NCBI GenBank assembly: GCA_029204225.1
Contig: CM055114.1
Location: 11,531,634 to 11,595,633 of the forward strand
DNA length: 64,000 nt
DNA from: Diphasiastrum complanatum
Lineage: Eukaryota; Streptophyta; Lycopodiopsida; Lycopodiales; Lycopodiaceae
Reading direction: 5' to 3'
The position numbers and the translations under genes are program-made. Shown piece by piece: positions 12,277-22,697 of this stretch (position 1 is the first letter of the stretch; every line of letters begins with the position of its first letter). Under the pieces are notes generated by a model. That model was not told where the DNA came from. It saw only the letters and a list, made by a program, of their open reading frames with translations, and made no database searches.

Positions 12277-13196
12277 TGTTGTAAAGCTGACTTGGGTGCA
12301 CCCAGCGTGCCCTGTAAGACTCAAAGGGGTGACACTCCCTAAGGTCCCAGAGCAAGTTAGAATGTCAAGGACTGAGCCTCCGACCTGTGGTGAGCCAGTC
12401 AAGTAGTCACAAAGTCATGAGCTAGCTCTGGAGCTCGAGTCATGGCCTAGTCAGGAAAGCAGGTTGATTCGGCCGCCGAGACGGCTCCCGGGACCCATGT
12501 CCGGGAGCCAGACTGATTCTGCCAGGCTTGCCAGGCTTAATCAGCAAAATAAAAACTAAGTCCTAAAAAGCGTGCTTTACCAGAAAGCACTATGTTTCAA
12601 ACCAGAGGGGGTGCGCCGAATCACAGCAGAACTATAGGGGGAGTCCGGCAGACAGAAACTTGGGCAGCTCAACCAGCGCCAGGAATCCAGTCGCCAGGTC
12701 TCAGCTCCCTCTACCAGCACGAGCCAGGCACAATGCCCAGCACGTGTTGGTGGCCCCGAGATCGGTCAGTCTATGTATGAATGTAACCTCTTCCAAATCT
12801 AATAAAGTTGATCCTTGGGGATGATTACCATTTCGGTTTCGCCTCCGGGACTGGTCCAAGTGGAAGGACCCTTACTACAACCTTTTTGCGTCGCTGGCGC
12901 CTAAGGGTCCCTGTCATCGACATGGGGCTTGCCGCTATGCCAATTGGTCAGTTTGGCGACCACTATGCCTTGGGTTTCATGTGTGGCTTGTCTTTGCCTT
13001 TGGTTACCTTTTGGGGACGGATTCTGAGTTGGCTTTCGGGTTGGTTGGGATTCCAGTTTTCTTAAGTCTGAATGGTTAAGCTTGTTACGATTCTGAGTTG
13101 GCTTTTATGTAAGTGCATGATGGATGAATGTTAGACTTAAGCGCGTGTTGGGGAAACCGCTCAAGTCCCAGCGCCCTTTGAGGCGCCGGTGCAACA
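12277..13196 (+). repeat. 5' LTR of the gag-protease element
   Basis: Begins TGTTGTAAAG, ends GCAACA, and is 920 bp long. It carries an AATAAA-like stretch ('tctaataaag') near 12,800 that may serve as a polyadenylation signal, since LTRs supply both promoter and terminator. An 85-codon open frame (12,808-13,065) occurs identically in both LTRs and is a passenger. It differs from the 3' LTR at about seven sites by eye, for example near 12,480, 12,649, 12,667, 12,683, 12,763, 13,187 and 13,190. Confidence 0.95.
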
Positions 13197-13198
13197 TG

Positions 13199-13211
13199 TG
13201 GTATCAGAGCC
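13199..13211 (+). other. primer-binding site
   Basis: TGGTATCAGAGCC, complementary to the 3' end of initiator tRNA-Met, two bases after the 5' LTR. Confidence 0.93.
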
Positions 13212-13287
13212 GACTAGCCGGTCAGCTACGCAAGTCTCACAGGGATGGCCACGTTTTTGGGATTTGTCAGGACAACCGTTGCGCAAG

Positions 13288-13673
13288 GTGCTGCCCACAG
13301 TGTAAGCACGGGTGCGTCCACGGTCGGGGTGGTCGGCAGAACGGGGGACTTGATGAGTCAAAGTGCTGCCCTCGAGGTGTAAGCACGGTCAGTTCTCACG
13401 GTTCGGGCCTGGCGCTGTCTGCACGTAGGACGGATGAGGCAAAGTGCTGCCTAGGTAGGTGAAAGCACGGTCTGTACCTTGTGGGGTGCGGGGCGACATA
13501 TTCGAACTGTACGGGTTAACCATTGATACAGAGATGCTGCTCGAATTCGGGTGTAAAGCACGGGTGGTTAGCTGCCGGTGCGGGATAGCTGCCGATCGTT
13601 TAGCTATAAGGGCTATCGACCAAAAAGTGGTGGGGCGTGACTGAGGCAATGTGCTGCTTAATGGTGAAAGCAC
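13288..13673 (+). other. array of five small stem-loop repeats in the leader
   Basis: Five units share the pattern GTGCT-G-C ... (T/A)AAGCACGG, where GTGCT can pair with AGCAC. They lie at 13,288-13,309, 13,363-13,386, 13,444-13,468, 13,535-13,560 (TGCT/AGCA) and 13,651-13,673. Loops are 12-18 nt and spacing is about 75-115 bp. Sequence between units is mostly unrelated. The same five occur in the same order in the minus-strand element at 57,256-57,639. The position between primer site and gag start is where packaging and dimerisation signals of LTR elements normally lie; that role is inference. Confidence 0.75.
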
Positions 13674-14030
13674 GGATGGTTGGATGGATGTTTCCCCGTG
13701 GGCTAATTCTGTGATAGATTTGTGTGGGCGCGGCTAGGCAAAGGTCCTACGTCCGGTCTCAGGGGGGGTTTTGTGGCTTGAGAGGGATCCTCTGTGTTTG
13801 CTTTGGTTGGTATGTTCCGTTTGTCGTGTGCTTGCTTGGACACAAATGACCTGGTTCCTACTTGGCTCTCAGGTGATGTGGGCGTGCTAAGTTTGAGGAA
13901 GGGATATTTTCATTGAAGCTGATTTAATAAAGAAGAAAAGAGAGCTGTGGGGCCCGGCTGACAGAAGGGAGAGCTTCAAATATAAAAAGGATTGAGGCGA
14001 TAATCTGTTGGAAGTACACCTCTGACTATA

Positions 14031-15823
14031 ATGGAGGACCATCTTGAAGAGTTACGAGCACTGACGGATGGAGAAGAGCTGACTCGAGAATACAGCTCTC
14101 GCATGCATCGAGATGGCACCAGGTCCAAGTCGAGAAAGAAAGAGCGTATGCACTCCACAGTGGCGCCCCTCCATGAAGAGATGGGTGGCCCTTCTGAACC
14201 TACACCAAGAGATGAACCCTTGCCAGAGGCACAACAGGACCTCTTTGAAGTGAAGATGCGGCAATACTTATCAAGCGCAATGACGGCTATGCTTAGCGAG
14301 GTGAAGAAGGATAGAGAAACCGAAAGGAAAGAATGGCAAACATCCTTGCGAGCCATGAATCTTACTCAAATTAACCTTGCTAGAGAAATGAGAGACGGGC
14401 TAACACAGCTCGAAGCCAGGTTTGAAGAGTTGGAAGCAACTAAGGAGAATGCAGTGGTGCCTCCTCCACAGATACCAAGAGAACCACGAGCGCGAACCAC
14501 GGAGGGCCCAAGAAAGACTGCCAAAGTGAAAGCACCACCTACTTTCAAAGGAGAGAGACATTCGAGTTGTGGAAGATTGGTTGTTTCACATGGACCATTA
14601 CTTCCGTCTAATGAACACTCCTGAGGAAGAAAGAACTGACTTGGCATTAGCATATTTTGAGGGCTACACTACAAATTGGTACCGGATGGCAGGAATGCAT
14701 TTTCAAACATGGGACGCATTCAAAGCCGCGTTACGAGAGGAGTTCATACCGAAGGATTCACACATGAGATTGAGGACAGAATTATCGGGGCTCAAACAGA
14801 AAGGGTCATTGCGAGAGTACCTCAATAGATTCAGACAGAGTGTATGGGTTATTGAAGATATGTCCGAGGCGGACAAAACTCATTACCTATTGTCTGGAAT
14901 GCAATCCTGGACCCGACGTGCGATAGACAGCTACATGCCCCATGATTTCAATTCAACTATTCGAGCGGCTGAAATGGTTTGTGATTATGAGAGCACATTG
15001 GCACCAGCTGCTCCCACAACCTCAACAAGAGTATTTAGTGGATCCAGACCGAGTCCGAGCTTCTTTTCAAGGGGGGACTCAGCTCCATGGCAACCAAGCC
15101 TCGAGTAGCGTGAATAAATTCCCAACAAAGACAGGGTTTGGCAACCAAGGCAACAATGGAGGGAACATGTTCCAGAGAAGAAACAATGTTGGACCTTCAG
15201 GTAGTCACAGCAACAGCTCACCAACAGTGGGCAGTTCCATGCGTTGTTTCAACTGTCATCAGCAAGGTCACTCTTGGAGATCATGCCCCAAACCATTGAA
15301 TAAGCAAATCATGGCTGCCATTGAAGGATTTGATAGGATGGAGAGAGAGGCATTTGATCAAGAAGATGGTGAACAAGATGATGAAGAGGACCCAAAAACG
15401 GATTTGACGGAGTCTGACCTGAATGCCTTGCAACAGATAGGGGCACTTGCGGCTTATCGTGAACATCTTATGGCGACTCCTGCGAGAGGATCCAAGTTAT
15501 TGTACCTGAAAGGCTGTATTCAATGCAGGATCATTTACTTCATGGTAGACCTGGGGGCGTCACATAACTACTTGTCAGAAAAACTGACAGGAGAATTGGA
15601 CATCCAATGTGAAGAAAATGTGACTCCTATTTGTGTGGAGACCGCGAAAGGTACAATGACCACTTGTAGATTGGCAACCAACTTACCTATCTCTCTGGGA
15701 GCCTGGAAGAATCGACTAACGTTCACAATCTTGAAGATGGATGCCTTCGACGCTATTTTGGGATTAAGCTGGTTTAACGAACATGTGGTGGCCTTCTTGG
15801 CAAAAGGGGTTAACCTTGTGTAA
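14031..15823 (+). pseudogene. gypsy-type gag-protease reading frame, split by two frame changes
   Basis: ATG 14,031 opens a charged, coiled-coil-prone N-terminus of about 170 residues. At about 14,555-14,568, in a GA run, the homology passes to the next frame. There the Retrotrans_gag core reads VVEDWLFHMDHYFRLMN, then TTNWYRMAG and LKQKGSLREYLNRFRQSV. At about 15,050-15,075, around a G6 run, it passes to the third frame, which holds the zinc knuckle C-FN-C-HQQG-H-SWRS-C (15,243-15,284). A retropepsin-like block FMVDLGASHNYLS near 15,540 keeps the catalytic Asp but has Leu for Ser. A TAA at 15,821-15,823 ends it; the same frame stays open to 16,240. As written it cannot make one protein without frameshifting. 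Confidence 0.82.
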
Positions 15824-16240
15824 TTATATAATGGCAGGAGACCTTGTGTCGTCAGAGCTGTGCCAGGGGACCAACTAGAAAAGAACGACACAAATGAACC
15901 TGAGCCAACCATTCCTCCCAATCTCATTCACCTATTTAATGAAGGACAACCAACAGTGACAGACCAGCTGACACGGGAACAAATGGAGCCAAAATTGCCT
16001 ATAGTCTCTACATCAAAGGTGAATTCAAGTGCCAATGCAGAGCTCAAGGAGCTCACCTTGTGTGACCAAGCGAAAACTCACTTTTTTAATGAAAGACATC
16101 CAACAGTGACAAACCAGCTGACGCGAGGTCAAATGGAGCCAACATTGCCTGCAGTTTCTACGTCAAAGGTGAATCTAAGTGCCGATGCAGAGCTCAAGGA
16201 GCTCAACCTGGACGACCAAATGAAATATCTAGAGTCCTAG
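15824..16240 (+). pseudogene. in-frame extension after gag-protease stop
   Basis: Directly after the TAA at 15,821-15,823 the same frame stays open for about 138 codons to a TAG at 16,238-16,240. It starts with RRPCVVRAVPGDQL, resembling the linker that follows the protease in gypsy polyproteins, and then consists mainly of a 50-residue unit repeated twice. It may be the eroded junction to a pol region lost in this lineage. No RT motif is present. Confidence 0.55.
15931..16230 (+). repeat. 150-bp tandem duplication in the element
   Basis: Two copies with a period of exactly 150 bp (15,931-16,080 and 16,081-16,230). Each holds 'aatgaa.gaca.ccaacagtgaca', 'accagctgac', 'caaatggagcc', 'tctac.tcaaaggtgaat' and 'gcagagctcaaggagctcaac/c'. 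The length is a multiple of three, so the frame is kept (50 codons each). Confidence 0.88.
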
Positions 16241-16597
16241 GGGACTCATCCAGATGTGCGACGACAACGACATATCTGAGGCTTAAGGGAGCCGTGAGTA
16301 CCTTTTTCTTTCATGCTAATAAAGTAAGCCGCATTTCTCATTGAGGAGTGAGCTTCAGTTTGATGTCTAAGTGCAGCAGCTTCACACAGGTTTTACGTAA
16401 GTGAACTAGATCCACACTTTTCTTGTGCTGGGTGTAAAACACAATATCATTACTCTGCTTTACAGTTGGTTTCCTTTGGCCGGTGAATCAAGCCCATGCC
16501 CTTGTATATGTGACTAAAGTCTGGCCGGTGAATTAAGCCCGTGCCATGAGTCTTAGGTTCTAGTTTGGCCCTGATGAGGACATCAGCTTTCTCAAAC

Positions 16598-16607
16598 GAG
16601 GGGAGGA
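16598..16607 (+). other. polypurine tract
   Basis: GAGGGGAGGA immediately before the 3' LTR start (16,608): the plus-strand primer. A similar context (CTGATGAGGACATCAG upstream, GGTGGGGTGGA at the LTR edge) occurs in the minus-strand relative at 55.4 kb. Confidence 0.9.
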
Positions 16608-17527
16608 TGTTGTAAAGCTGACTTGGGTGCACCCAGCGTGCCCTGTAAGACTCAAAGGGGTGACACTCCCTAAGGTCCCAGAGCAAGTTAGAATGTCAAG
16701 GACTGAGCCTCCGACCTGTGGTGAGCCAGTCAAGTAGTCACAAAGTCATGAGCTAGCTCTGGAGCTCGAGTCATGGCCTAGTCAGGAAAGCAGGTTGATT
16801 CGGCCGCCGGGACGGCTCCCGGGACCCATGTCCGGGAGCCAGACTGATTCTGCCAGGCTTGCCAGGCTTAATCAGCAAAATAAAAACTAAGTCCTAAAAA
16901 GCGTGCTTTACCAGAAAGCACTATGTTTCAAACCAGAGGGGGTGCGCCGAATCACAGCAGAACTATAGGGGGAGTTCGGCAGACAGAAACTTGGGCAACT
17001 CAACCAGCGCCATGAATCCAGTCGCCAGGTCTCAGCTCCCTCTACCAGCACGAGCCAGGCACAATGCCCAGCACGTGTTGGTGGCCCCGAGACCGGTCAG
17101 TCTATGTATGAATGTAACCTCTTCCAAATCTAATAAAGTTGATCCTTGGGGATGATTACCATTTCGGTTTCGCCTCCGGGACTGGTCCAAGTGGAAGGAC
17201 CCTTACTACAACCTTTTTGCGTCGCTGGCGCCTAAGGGTCCCTGTCATCGACATGGGGCTTGCCGCTATGCCAATTGGTCAGTTTGGCGACCACTATGCC
17301 TTGGGTTTCATGTGTGGCTTGTCTTTGCCTTTGGTTACCTTTTGGGGACGGATTCTGAGTTGGCTTTCGGGTTGGTTGGGATTCCAGTTTTCTTAAGTCT
17401 GAATGGTTAAGCTTGTTACGATTCTGAGTTGGCTTTTATGTAAGTGCATGATGGATGAATGTTAGACTTAAGCGCGTGTTGGGGAAACCGCTCAAGTCCC
17501 AGCGCCCTTTGAGGCGTCGGCGCAACA
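16608..17527 (+). repeat. 3' LTR of the gag-protease element
   Basis: 920 bp, about 99% identical to the 5' LTR by eye. It ends CAACA and is followed by AAAAG, the right-hand target duplication. Confidence 0.95.
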
Positions 17528-17685
17528 AAAAGTCTAGAATATGCATGTATTTTTTTAAAATCCTTGTGCTGCGCTTTCCAGCCTGCGCATCAGGCATCAG
17601 ATGTATGGCTGCCATGTGGCAATTCTACACTGGTTATGCTTCATAATGTACATGTGAAAAAAGCCAATTTAGTATTCATTATACG

Positions 17686-17812
17686 ATGGAATGTGTCGGG
17701 CAGAGGACATTTTGCCTGGTTGAGCTTTCCAAAAAAATTTAGGCCCAAGCCTCCCCTAAATTTTTTTGGAAAGTTGAACTAAGCAAAATGTACTCTACCC
17801 TGCACCTTCCAT
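17686..17812. repeat. 127-bp foldback (imperfect inverted repeat)
   Basis: Left arm 17,686-17,743 and right arm 17,755-17,812 are inverted copies of 58 nt with about 10 mismatches, separated by an 11-nt loop. The inner part of the stem, reading TTTCCAAAAAAATTTAGG on the left, is perfect. No target duplication was obvious. It could be a small MITE or a transcribed hairpin. Confidence 0.8.
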
Positions 17813-17989
17813 AATACATAAATACCCTACATAAAATGATGATATTGGATTAACCTTAGGTTAAATTGCTAAAAACATAGAGTTGAACTGGGAAGAGTTG
17901 AAGATTGTTGTTGCAGAGTTGGTGCAAAAGGTTCAGGTAGGAGGGTTTGTCTCTGTTGGCGCTTATTTGCATGGGTCCGGGGTAACGAG

Positions 17990-18480
17990 CGGGCCTGTGC
18001 ACTTTGGATGCGTGGACAAGCCCGCCCATGCAATTTAAGGGCAGACAGGGCAAGGGTGCCCGAGTCCCGCCGAAGCCAGCGGGTCCTGACGCAGCCCAAG
18101 ACCACTGGCCCAGTGGTTCCGGCGCCGGACCCCAGCGCTGCACCCCGACGGTGACTGGCGTCAACGGTCTTGGGCACCACTGGTGCCAGGTCCCGTTTAA
18201 GGGTAGACAGGGGAGGGGGTGCCAGAGTCCCGACGCCAGCGGGTCCTGACACGGCCCAAGACCACCGGCCCAGTGGTCCCGGCGCTGCACCCTGGCGCCG
18301 CACCCAGTGGCGTCAGTGGTCCTGGGCACCATTGGCGCCTGGTCCCGACGGCGCCACTGGCGCCAGCGGGTCCTGACGCGCGCCCGGGACCATCGACACA
18401 CTAGTGTCCCGGGGCCAGGCCTCACGGGGTCCCGGCGCCCATGCGCACGTTAGCACATGCCCCCGCTCACGCACATGCAA
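17990..18480. repeat. GC-rich GGCGCC-containing tandem repeat
   Basis: A strongly GC-rich island in otherwise AT-rich flank. A unit of about 162 bp starting 'tttaaggg.agacagggg' recurs at 18,034 and 18,196, sharing 'agcgggtcctgac', 'gcccaagacca', 'ggcccagtggt' and 'ggcgctgcacc' blocks. GGCGCC hexamers are frequent, as in the split LTR at 55,259-55,395 and 48,131-49,367, so this is probably LTR-derived. Open frames here reflect base composition. Confidence 0.6.
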
Positions 18481-19819
18481 GAGATGTGCTTAGTTTCACA
18501 TATATAGCTCATCTCACAAATATTGGAGTTTATTATGGGATAAAGAGATGATTTGCCACGTGGCAATCAGCTGATGACTAGCCGCAAAAAATTCTCGGGA
18601 CCGCAAAAATCCGGATCCCGGTTCGCGGGTCCTGTGAAAAATTTCGGGCAGCCGCCTGAGAAATCCCGGGCAGCCACTAAAAATACCTGAAAACACGTGG
18701 CTGCCCAAGATTTGCTCGCCCGTCATCGCTATCGTGCGAGTAAGAGAGGGGGGTTTGTCTCTCAGATTTTCACGTGAGAAGTGAGTGATATTATTAAGCA
18801 GTACAGATTTGCTTTATCATCCTGAACAAACAAACAAAATGTTTTGGTGGGCTCTTAACTTCTCCAGCATGAGCTCTTTATTTTTCAAAAGCTCAATGTT
18901 TACCCATAATTATAGTCTCCCAACAACCGGGAGTTTTCAAATTTCAGTTACAGATCAGTCTAGTGACTAGTCTCTTCTTTGCTTCAGTACAGTTGTAGCT
19001 TGTGTCCCTAGTGCAGGTGAGAATCATAGCTAATTACTCGCCATGATCTTAGCCCTGGCTATATTGGGCGCCAGTATTGGCTCTTTTTCTTTCAGTGTTC
19101 CAGGATTCAATTCCAAATCAACCAGCTGACCTTCCTGGCTCTGATCTCCTGGATGGATGTATGTAGCAGTCGTGTCTATCAGCTGCTAATCTTGAATTTA
19201 TGAGTTTTGCCTACCATTTAAGATTACAAGCAACCTCTGTTTTGGTTATGTTTAATTTGAGATGTGTCAATCCTCGTTGGTGGCTTAGTATTTTATATGC
19301 TGCAGCATACAAGAGAAGCATTCCGGAGACCTGACAGCTGCAGTGTATTGCTCCTTAAAGACTTGACATTTAAGGAATTGAGAGATCGAATTGTCTCCGG
19401 TCATGGGAATTCTTTACTCTGATTAAGCTTCAACAGGGTTATTGCCGAGGGATCGGTTTCTGTATGTTTCAGGAAAGGGATAGACAGCAATCGTTACATT
19501 TAGTTTTGTCCTGAAAGAGCAGGTGCTTATTCTTGATAGCATATGACATGCTAGATATTTGTCTCTTAGGTCTTTTTCAGATAAGATTTTTACCTCGCAA
19601 AATCATAGCAATGTTGTCGTTCCATTGCATGCAGTTTTTCTCATCTGCTCATTGCCATGATCAAATGTATATTGTTTCGTTCTTCAAGCGGTAAAATTGC
19701 ATATGCTCATGTTCATAGATTGATAGTGGCGCGTTCTTTTTGCTCACCTTCACGTAAGCCTTCATTTACACAGGTTAAATCTTTTTTGTTTACAGAAGGT
19801 TCAACTTTTCAGCTCCACC

Positions 19820-21794
19820 ATGTTGAGATTTCCAGGCGCAGTCAGCTTCATTTGCATTTTCCTCATTTGGTCCAAGTCTCCCATATGTCAGGCACAGCTT
19901 CCAGCATCCTTTATCTTCGGAGATTCACTCGTTGATGCAGGCAACAATAATAATCTCATATCCTTGGCAAAAAGTAACTACGCCTTCAACGGCATCGACT
20001 TCGAAGGCGGTGTAGCTACAGGAAGATTTTGTAATGGGAGGACAGTCACTGACATCATTGGTAGGTCCTAACTACAACCACGGTACCTCCAGAGGTTGGG
20101 TTCCACCTCTCAAACTAATTGCTCCATTTCTTCCTGCAGATTTTTGTCAATAGAATCATAGATATACCATTCACAATGCAGCAGAGATTCTTGTGTTGGT
20201 TGATTGTATTACCATTATACTCTTAAAAAATTCCTAGTGCCGATAAACAGACTTTTAGAAATTCTAGCTTTGTTGTATTCTAAGTTCGAAAATGTGTCAC
20301 GACCACTGCTTTTTAAGCTACTGGTCATATATAATTCAAGTAGTTCTAGAAAATCAATTATAGGTGATGTTTGGAGTTTGTATTATGCAATGCCATTCTG
20401 ATTTAAGTACGATATACTATCAGCTCCGTGTTTCGGCTGATAACTTGATGATTGTGCGCTTCTGTTGAGGTGGCAGGTCAGGCGCTGGGCCTTCCTTTTG
20501 CCCCAGCTTATATGGATCCGAACACCAAAGGAACCGCAATCTTAAAGGGGGTTAACTATGCATCTGGTGGAGGAGGAATTCTCGACGAGACTGGAGCAAA
20601 CTTTGTAAGCTTATGCACAACAAGTAGTGCTTTTACGTAACGAGAAATATACTATTCTATCTAACAGCAGCTGAATCGATAAAATTCACGTGAAATTCCG
20701 CTAATGAACTCATTTCCGTCGTCTGCAGATAGAGCGTATATCTCTAGGAACACAAGTTCAATACTTCGCCCACACTAGAACTCAGCTTGTCGATTTGCTT
20801 GGTGAAGCAGCAACTGCCGACCTGCTATCAAAATCTCTTATTTCCTTCACGATAGGAGCTAATGATTATTTAAATAACTATATCTTTCCACTTTCTCCAA
20901 CACCGGCATTGTTCAATCCTCAGCAATTCCAAGATCGAGTTGTTTCGACGTTCCGAAAGCATTTGATCGTAATGACTCTGTTTAAACCATTCTAGATATT
21001 TAGTTGTTTCTTTTCCAGTATACTCTCTTAAAGCGTTTGACTCAATCTGCAGCTATAGTTTCTCAATGCTTCAACGAAACAAAGATACTGTTGCAAAGCG
21101 GCATTGTCATCCGCAATGTAGCGATCGTGAGTTTGCGTTAATTTACTCGCTTTTCCAGGATGTCTACAATTTGGGAGCTCGAAAATTTGTCGTAGCAGCA
21201 GTGGGGCCACTGGGCTGCATACCCTATCAACTGACATTCAATCTCAGAGAGGGTGGAAGCTGTGCTCCCCGAGTGAATAATCTCATCATGAACTTCAACA
21301 AAGCAGCAAGTGAGATGGTGCTCGAGCTGGGATCTTCTCTTCCAGGAGCCAACTTTGTATTCGCCGATTCTTATAAAGTTGTCTTTGACATCGTCAACAA
21401 TCCCCAGGCATACGGTAAGCTTCTTGCAATCTTTCGTACTGGGCAGCTCTGAAGTACTTTACAGCTGATCATCCAGTTCTGACAGTGTTTTGAATCTTTT
21501 TCCATGTTTCCACAAAATGCCTGATTAATCTGAAACCTTTTCCATGTCGGCATAAAATACCTGTGATCAGGATTCCAGACAGCAGACACTGCATGCTGTG
21601 GAGCAGTAGGACCATATGCAGGATTAATTCCATGTTTTCCACTATCTCCTGTTTGCCCGGATCGTTCAATATCATTTTTTTGGGATCCATACCATCCCTC
21701 TGATGCTGGAAATGTGATATTAGGGAATAAGTTTTTAGATGGTGATCTTACGGACGCTTATCCCATGAACATACGCCAATTAGTTTCTCTTTGA
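19820..21794 (+). CDS. GDSL esterase/lipase, secreted, five exons
   Basis: Predicted 362-residue hydrolase of the plant GDSL (SGNH) family, which cleaves ester bonds in lipids, cutin-like or other acyl substrates; the exact substrate cannot be told. Exons: 19,820-20,060, 20,477-20,604, 20,729-20,968, 21,159-21,414 and 21,571-21,794. All junctions are GT-AG and in phase. Residues 1-25 form a signal peptide ending CQA. Block I FIFGDSLVDAG holds nucleophile Ser36; block II GVNYASGG supplies the oxyanion Gly (about 112); block III GANDY holds Asn168; block V DPYHP holds Asp327 and His330. The C-terminal CCG...GLIPC and FWDPYHPS patterns and the length are typical. The start is the first ATG giving a signal peptide. 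A possible AATAAA lies at 21,883-21,888. Upstream 18.8-19.8 kb holds no other gene. Confidence 0.92.
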
Positions 21795-22107
21795 CCTCTA
21801 CCAAAATATGTGATCTCACTTTTGATTGCTTGAGATTTTTAAGTCATTGCTTAAGGAGCAATATCTGATTGCTCATGTTCAAAATAAATTGGGAATTCCA
21901 ACTTATTGTGTGGGTTAGTCTGTTATTTGCAATGATTCTTGCTTTCTTTTTTTATGAGCATAATGCAGCATTCATCAGGATTCCAGTTTGTTTGGTCAAA
22001 GTAATGGATTATGTTTCCCATAATCTGGTGACATGCAGTTTGTGAATAATTTTAAGCCATTTTTGTAGCAATCCAGAAACTACATAATAATGGAAGCTTC
22101 AAAAAAT

Positions 22108-22560
22108 TCATGACAACCTTATAGTAGAAGGCCCCGTCTAGGGCCTGGGCCTTCCTTCTTCCTTTTGTGGGGGGAAGGCCCCCATGGGTTCGGGCCTTCC
22201 CCTGTGTAATGACATGTCTGAGATTTTAATCTGTGATAGATTTTGGACAGAATCCATGAAGCCTCTACTCCAGGATGAGAATTCTGGACAAAAATATTGA
22301 TGCAATCAAATTCCACCTTATGCAAGCAAATTCCAACTTTGGAGGTGCATCAAAAACACAAAAAAAAATTGAAAACTTGGCATTAAGTGGAGGAGAAAAT
22401 TCATGACAACCTTATAGTAGAAGGCCCCGTCTAGGGACTTCCTTCCGTGGAGGTGGGCCTAGGCATTCCACCATGTAAAGCAAGGTGAGAAGCCTCATCT
22501 AGGGACTTCCTTCCATGGAGGTGGGCCAGGGCTTTCCACCATGTAATGCAAGGTGAGAAG
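22108..22560. repeat. direct repeats with 293-bp and about 69-bp periods
   Basis: A 40-bp block starting 'tcatgacaaccttatagtag' occurs at 22,108 and 22,401. The second is followed by two tandem copies (about 22,434 and 22,503) of a unit with 'gggacttccttcc.tggaggtgggcc', 'ttccaccatgtaa.gcaaggtgagaag'. Non-coding. Confidence 0.7.
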
Positions 22561-22697
22561 GTGGAGATAGAACACACATTTTGGAGAGACTTACAATTCT
22601 TAAGGAGAGGTAAAGGTGGATGCATATTCAGCTCATAGATGTGCTTTTAAAATACACACAAAACTTGAGCACGCCATGGGTTTTATGAAAGCTTATT

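Larger units (their letters stand above)
12277..17527 (+). mobile_element. non-autonomous Ty3/gypsy-type LTR retrotransposon, gag-protease only
   Basis: A structurally complete element of 5,251 bp. It has two 920-bp LTRs starting TGTTGTAAAGC and ending CAACA, flanked by a perfect 5-bp target duplication AAAAG (12,272-12,276 and 17,528-17,532). A tRNA-Met primer site lies 2 bases after the 5' LTR and a polypurine tract abuts the 3' LTR. By eye the LTRs differ at about seven positions (under 1%), so insertion was recent. The internal 3.4 kb encodes a gypsy-type gag with zinc knuckle and a retropepsin-like domain, but no reverse transcriptase, RNase H or integrase. It must have moved using enzymes from another element, as known for TR-GAG and LARD types. 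Confidence 0.93.

Noticed and set aside
12808-13065. 85-codon frame repeated identically at 17,139-17,396
   Set aside because: It lies inside both LTRs, which are near-identical anyway; there is no known domain and no sign of separate selection.
18004-18425. Overlapping long open frames on both strands
   Set aside because: Explained by high GC content and tandem repetition; no protein family is recognisable.
19657-19935. 92-codon frame overlapping the GDSL start in another frame
   Set aside because: The GDSL frame has a signal peptide and catalytic motifs; the overlapping frame has no similarity.
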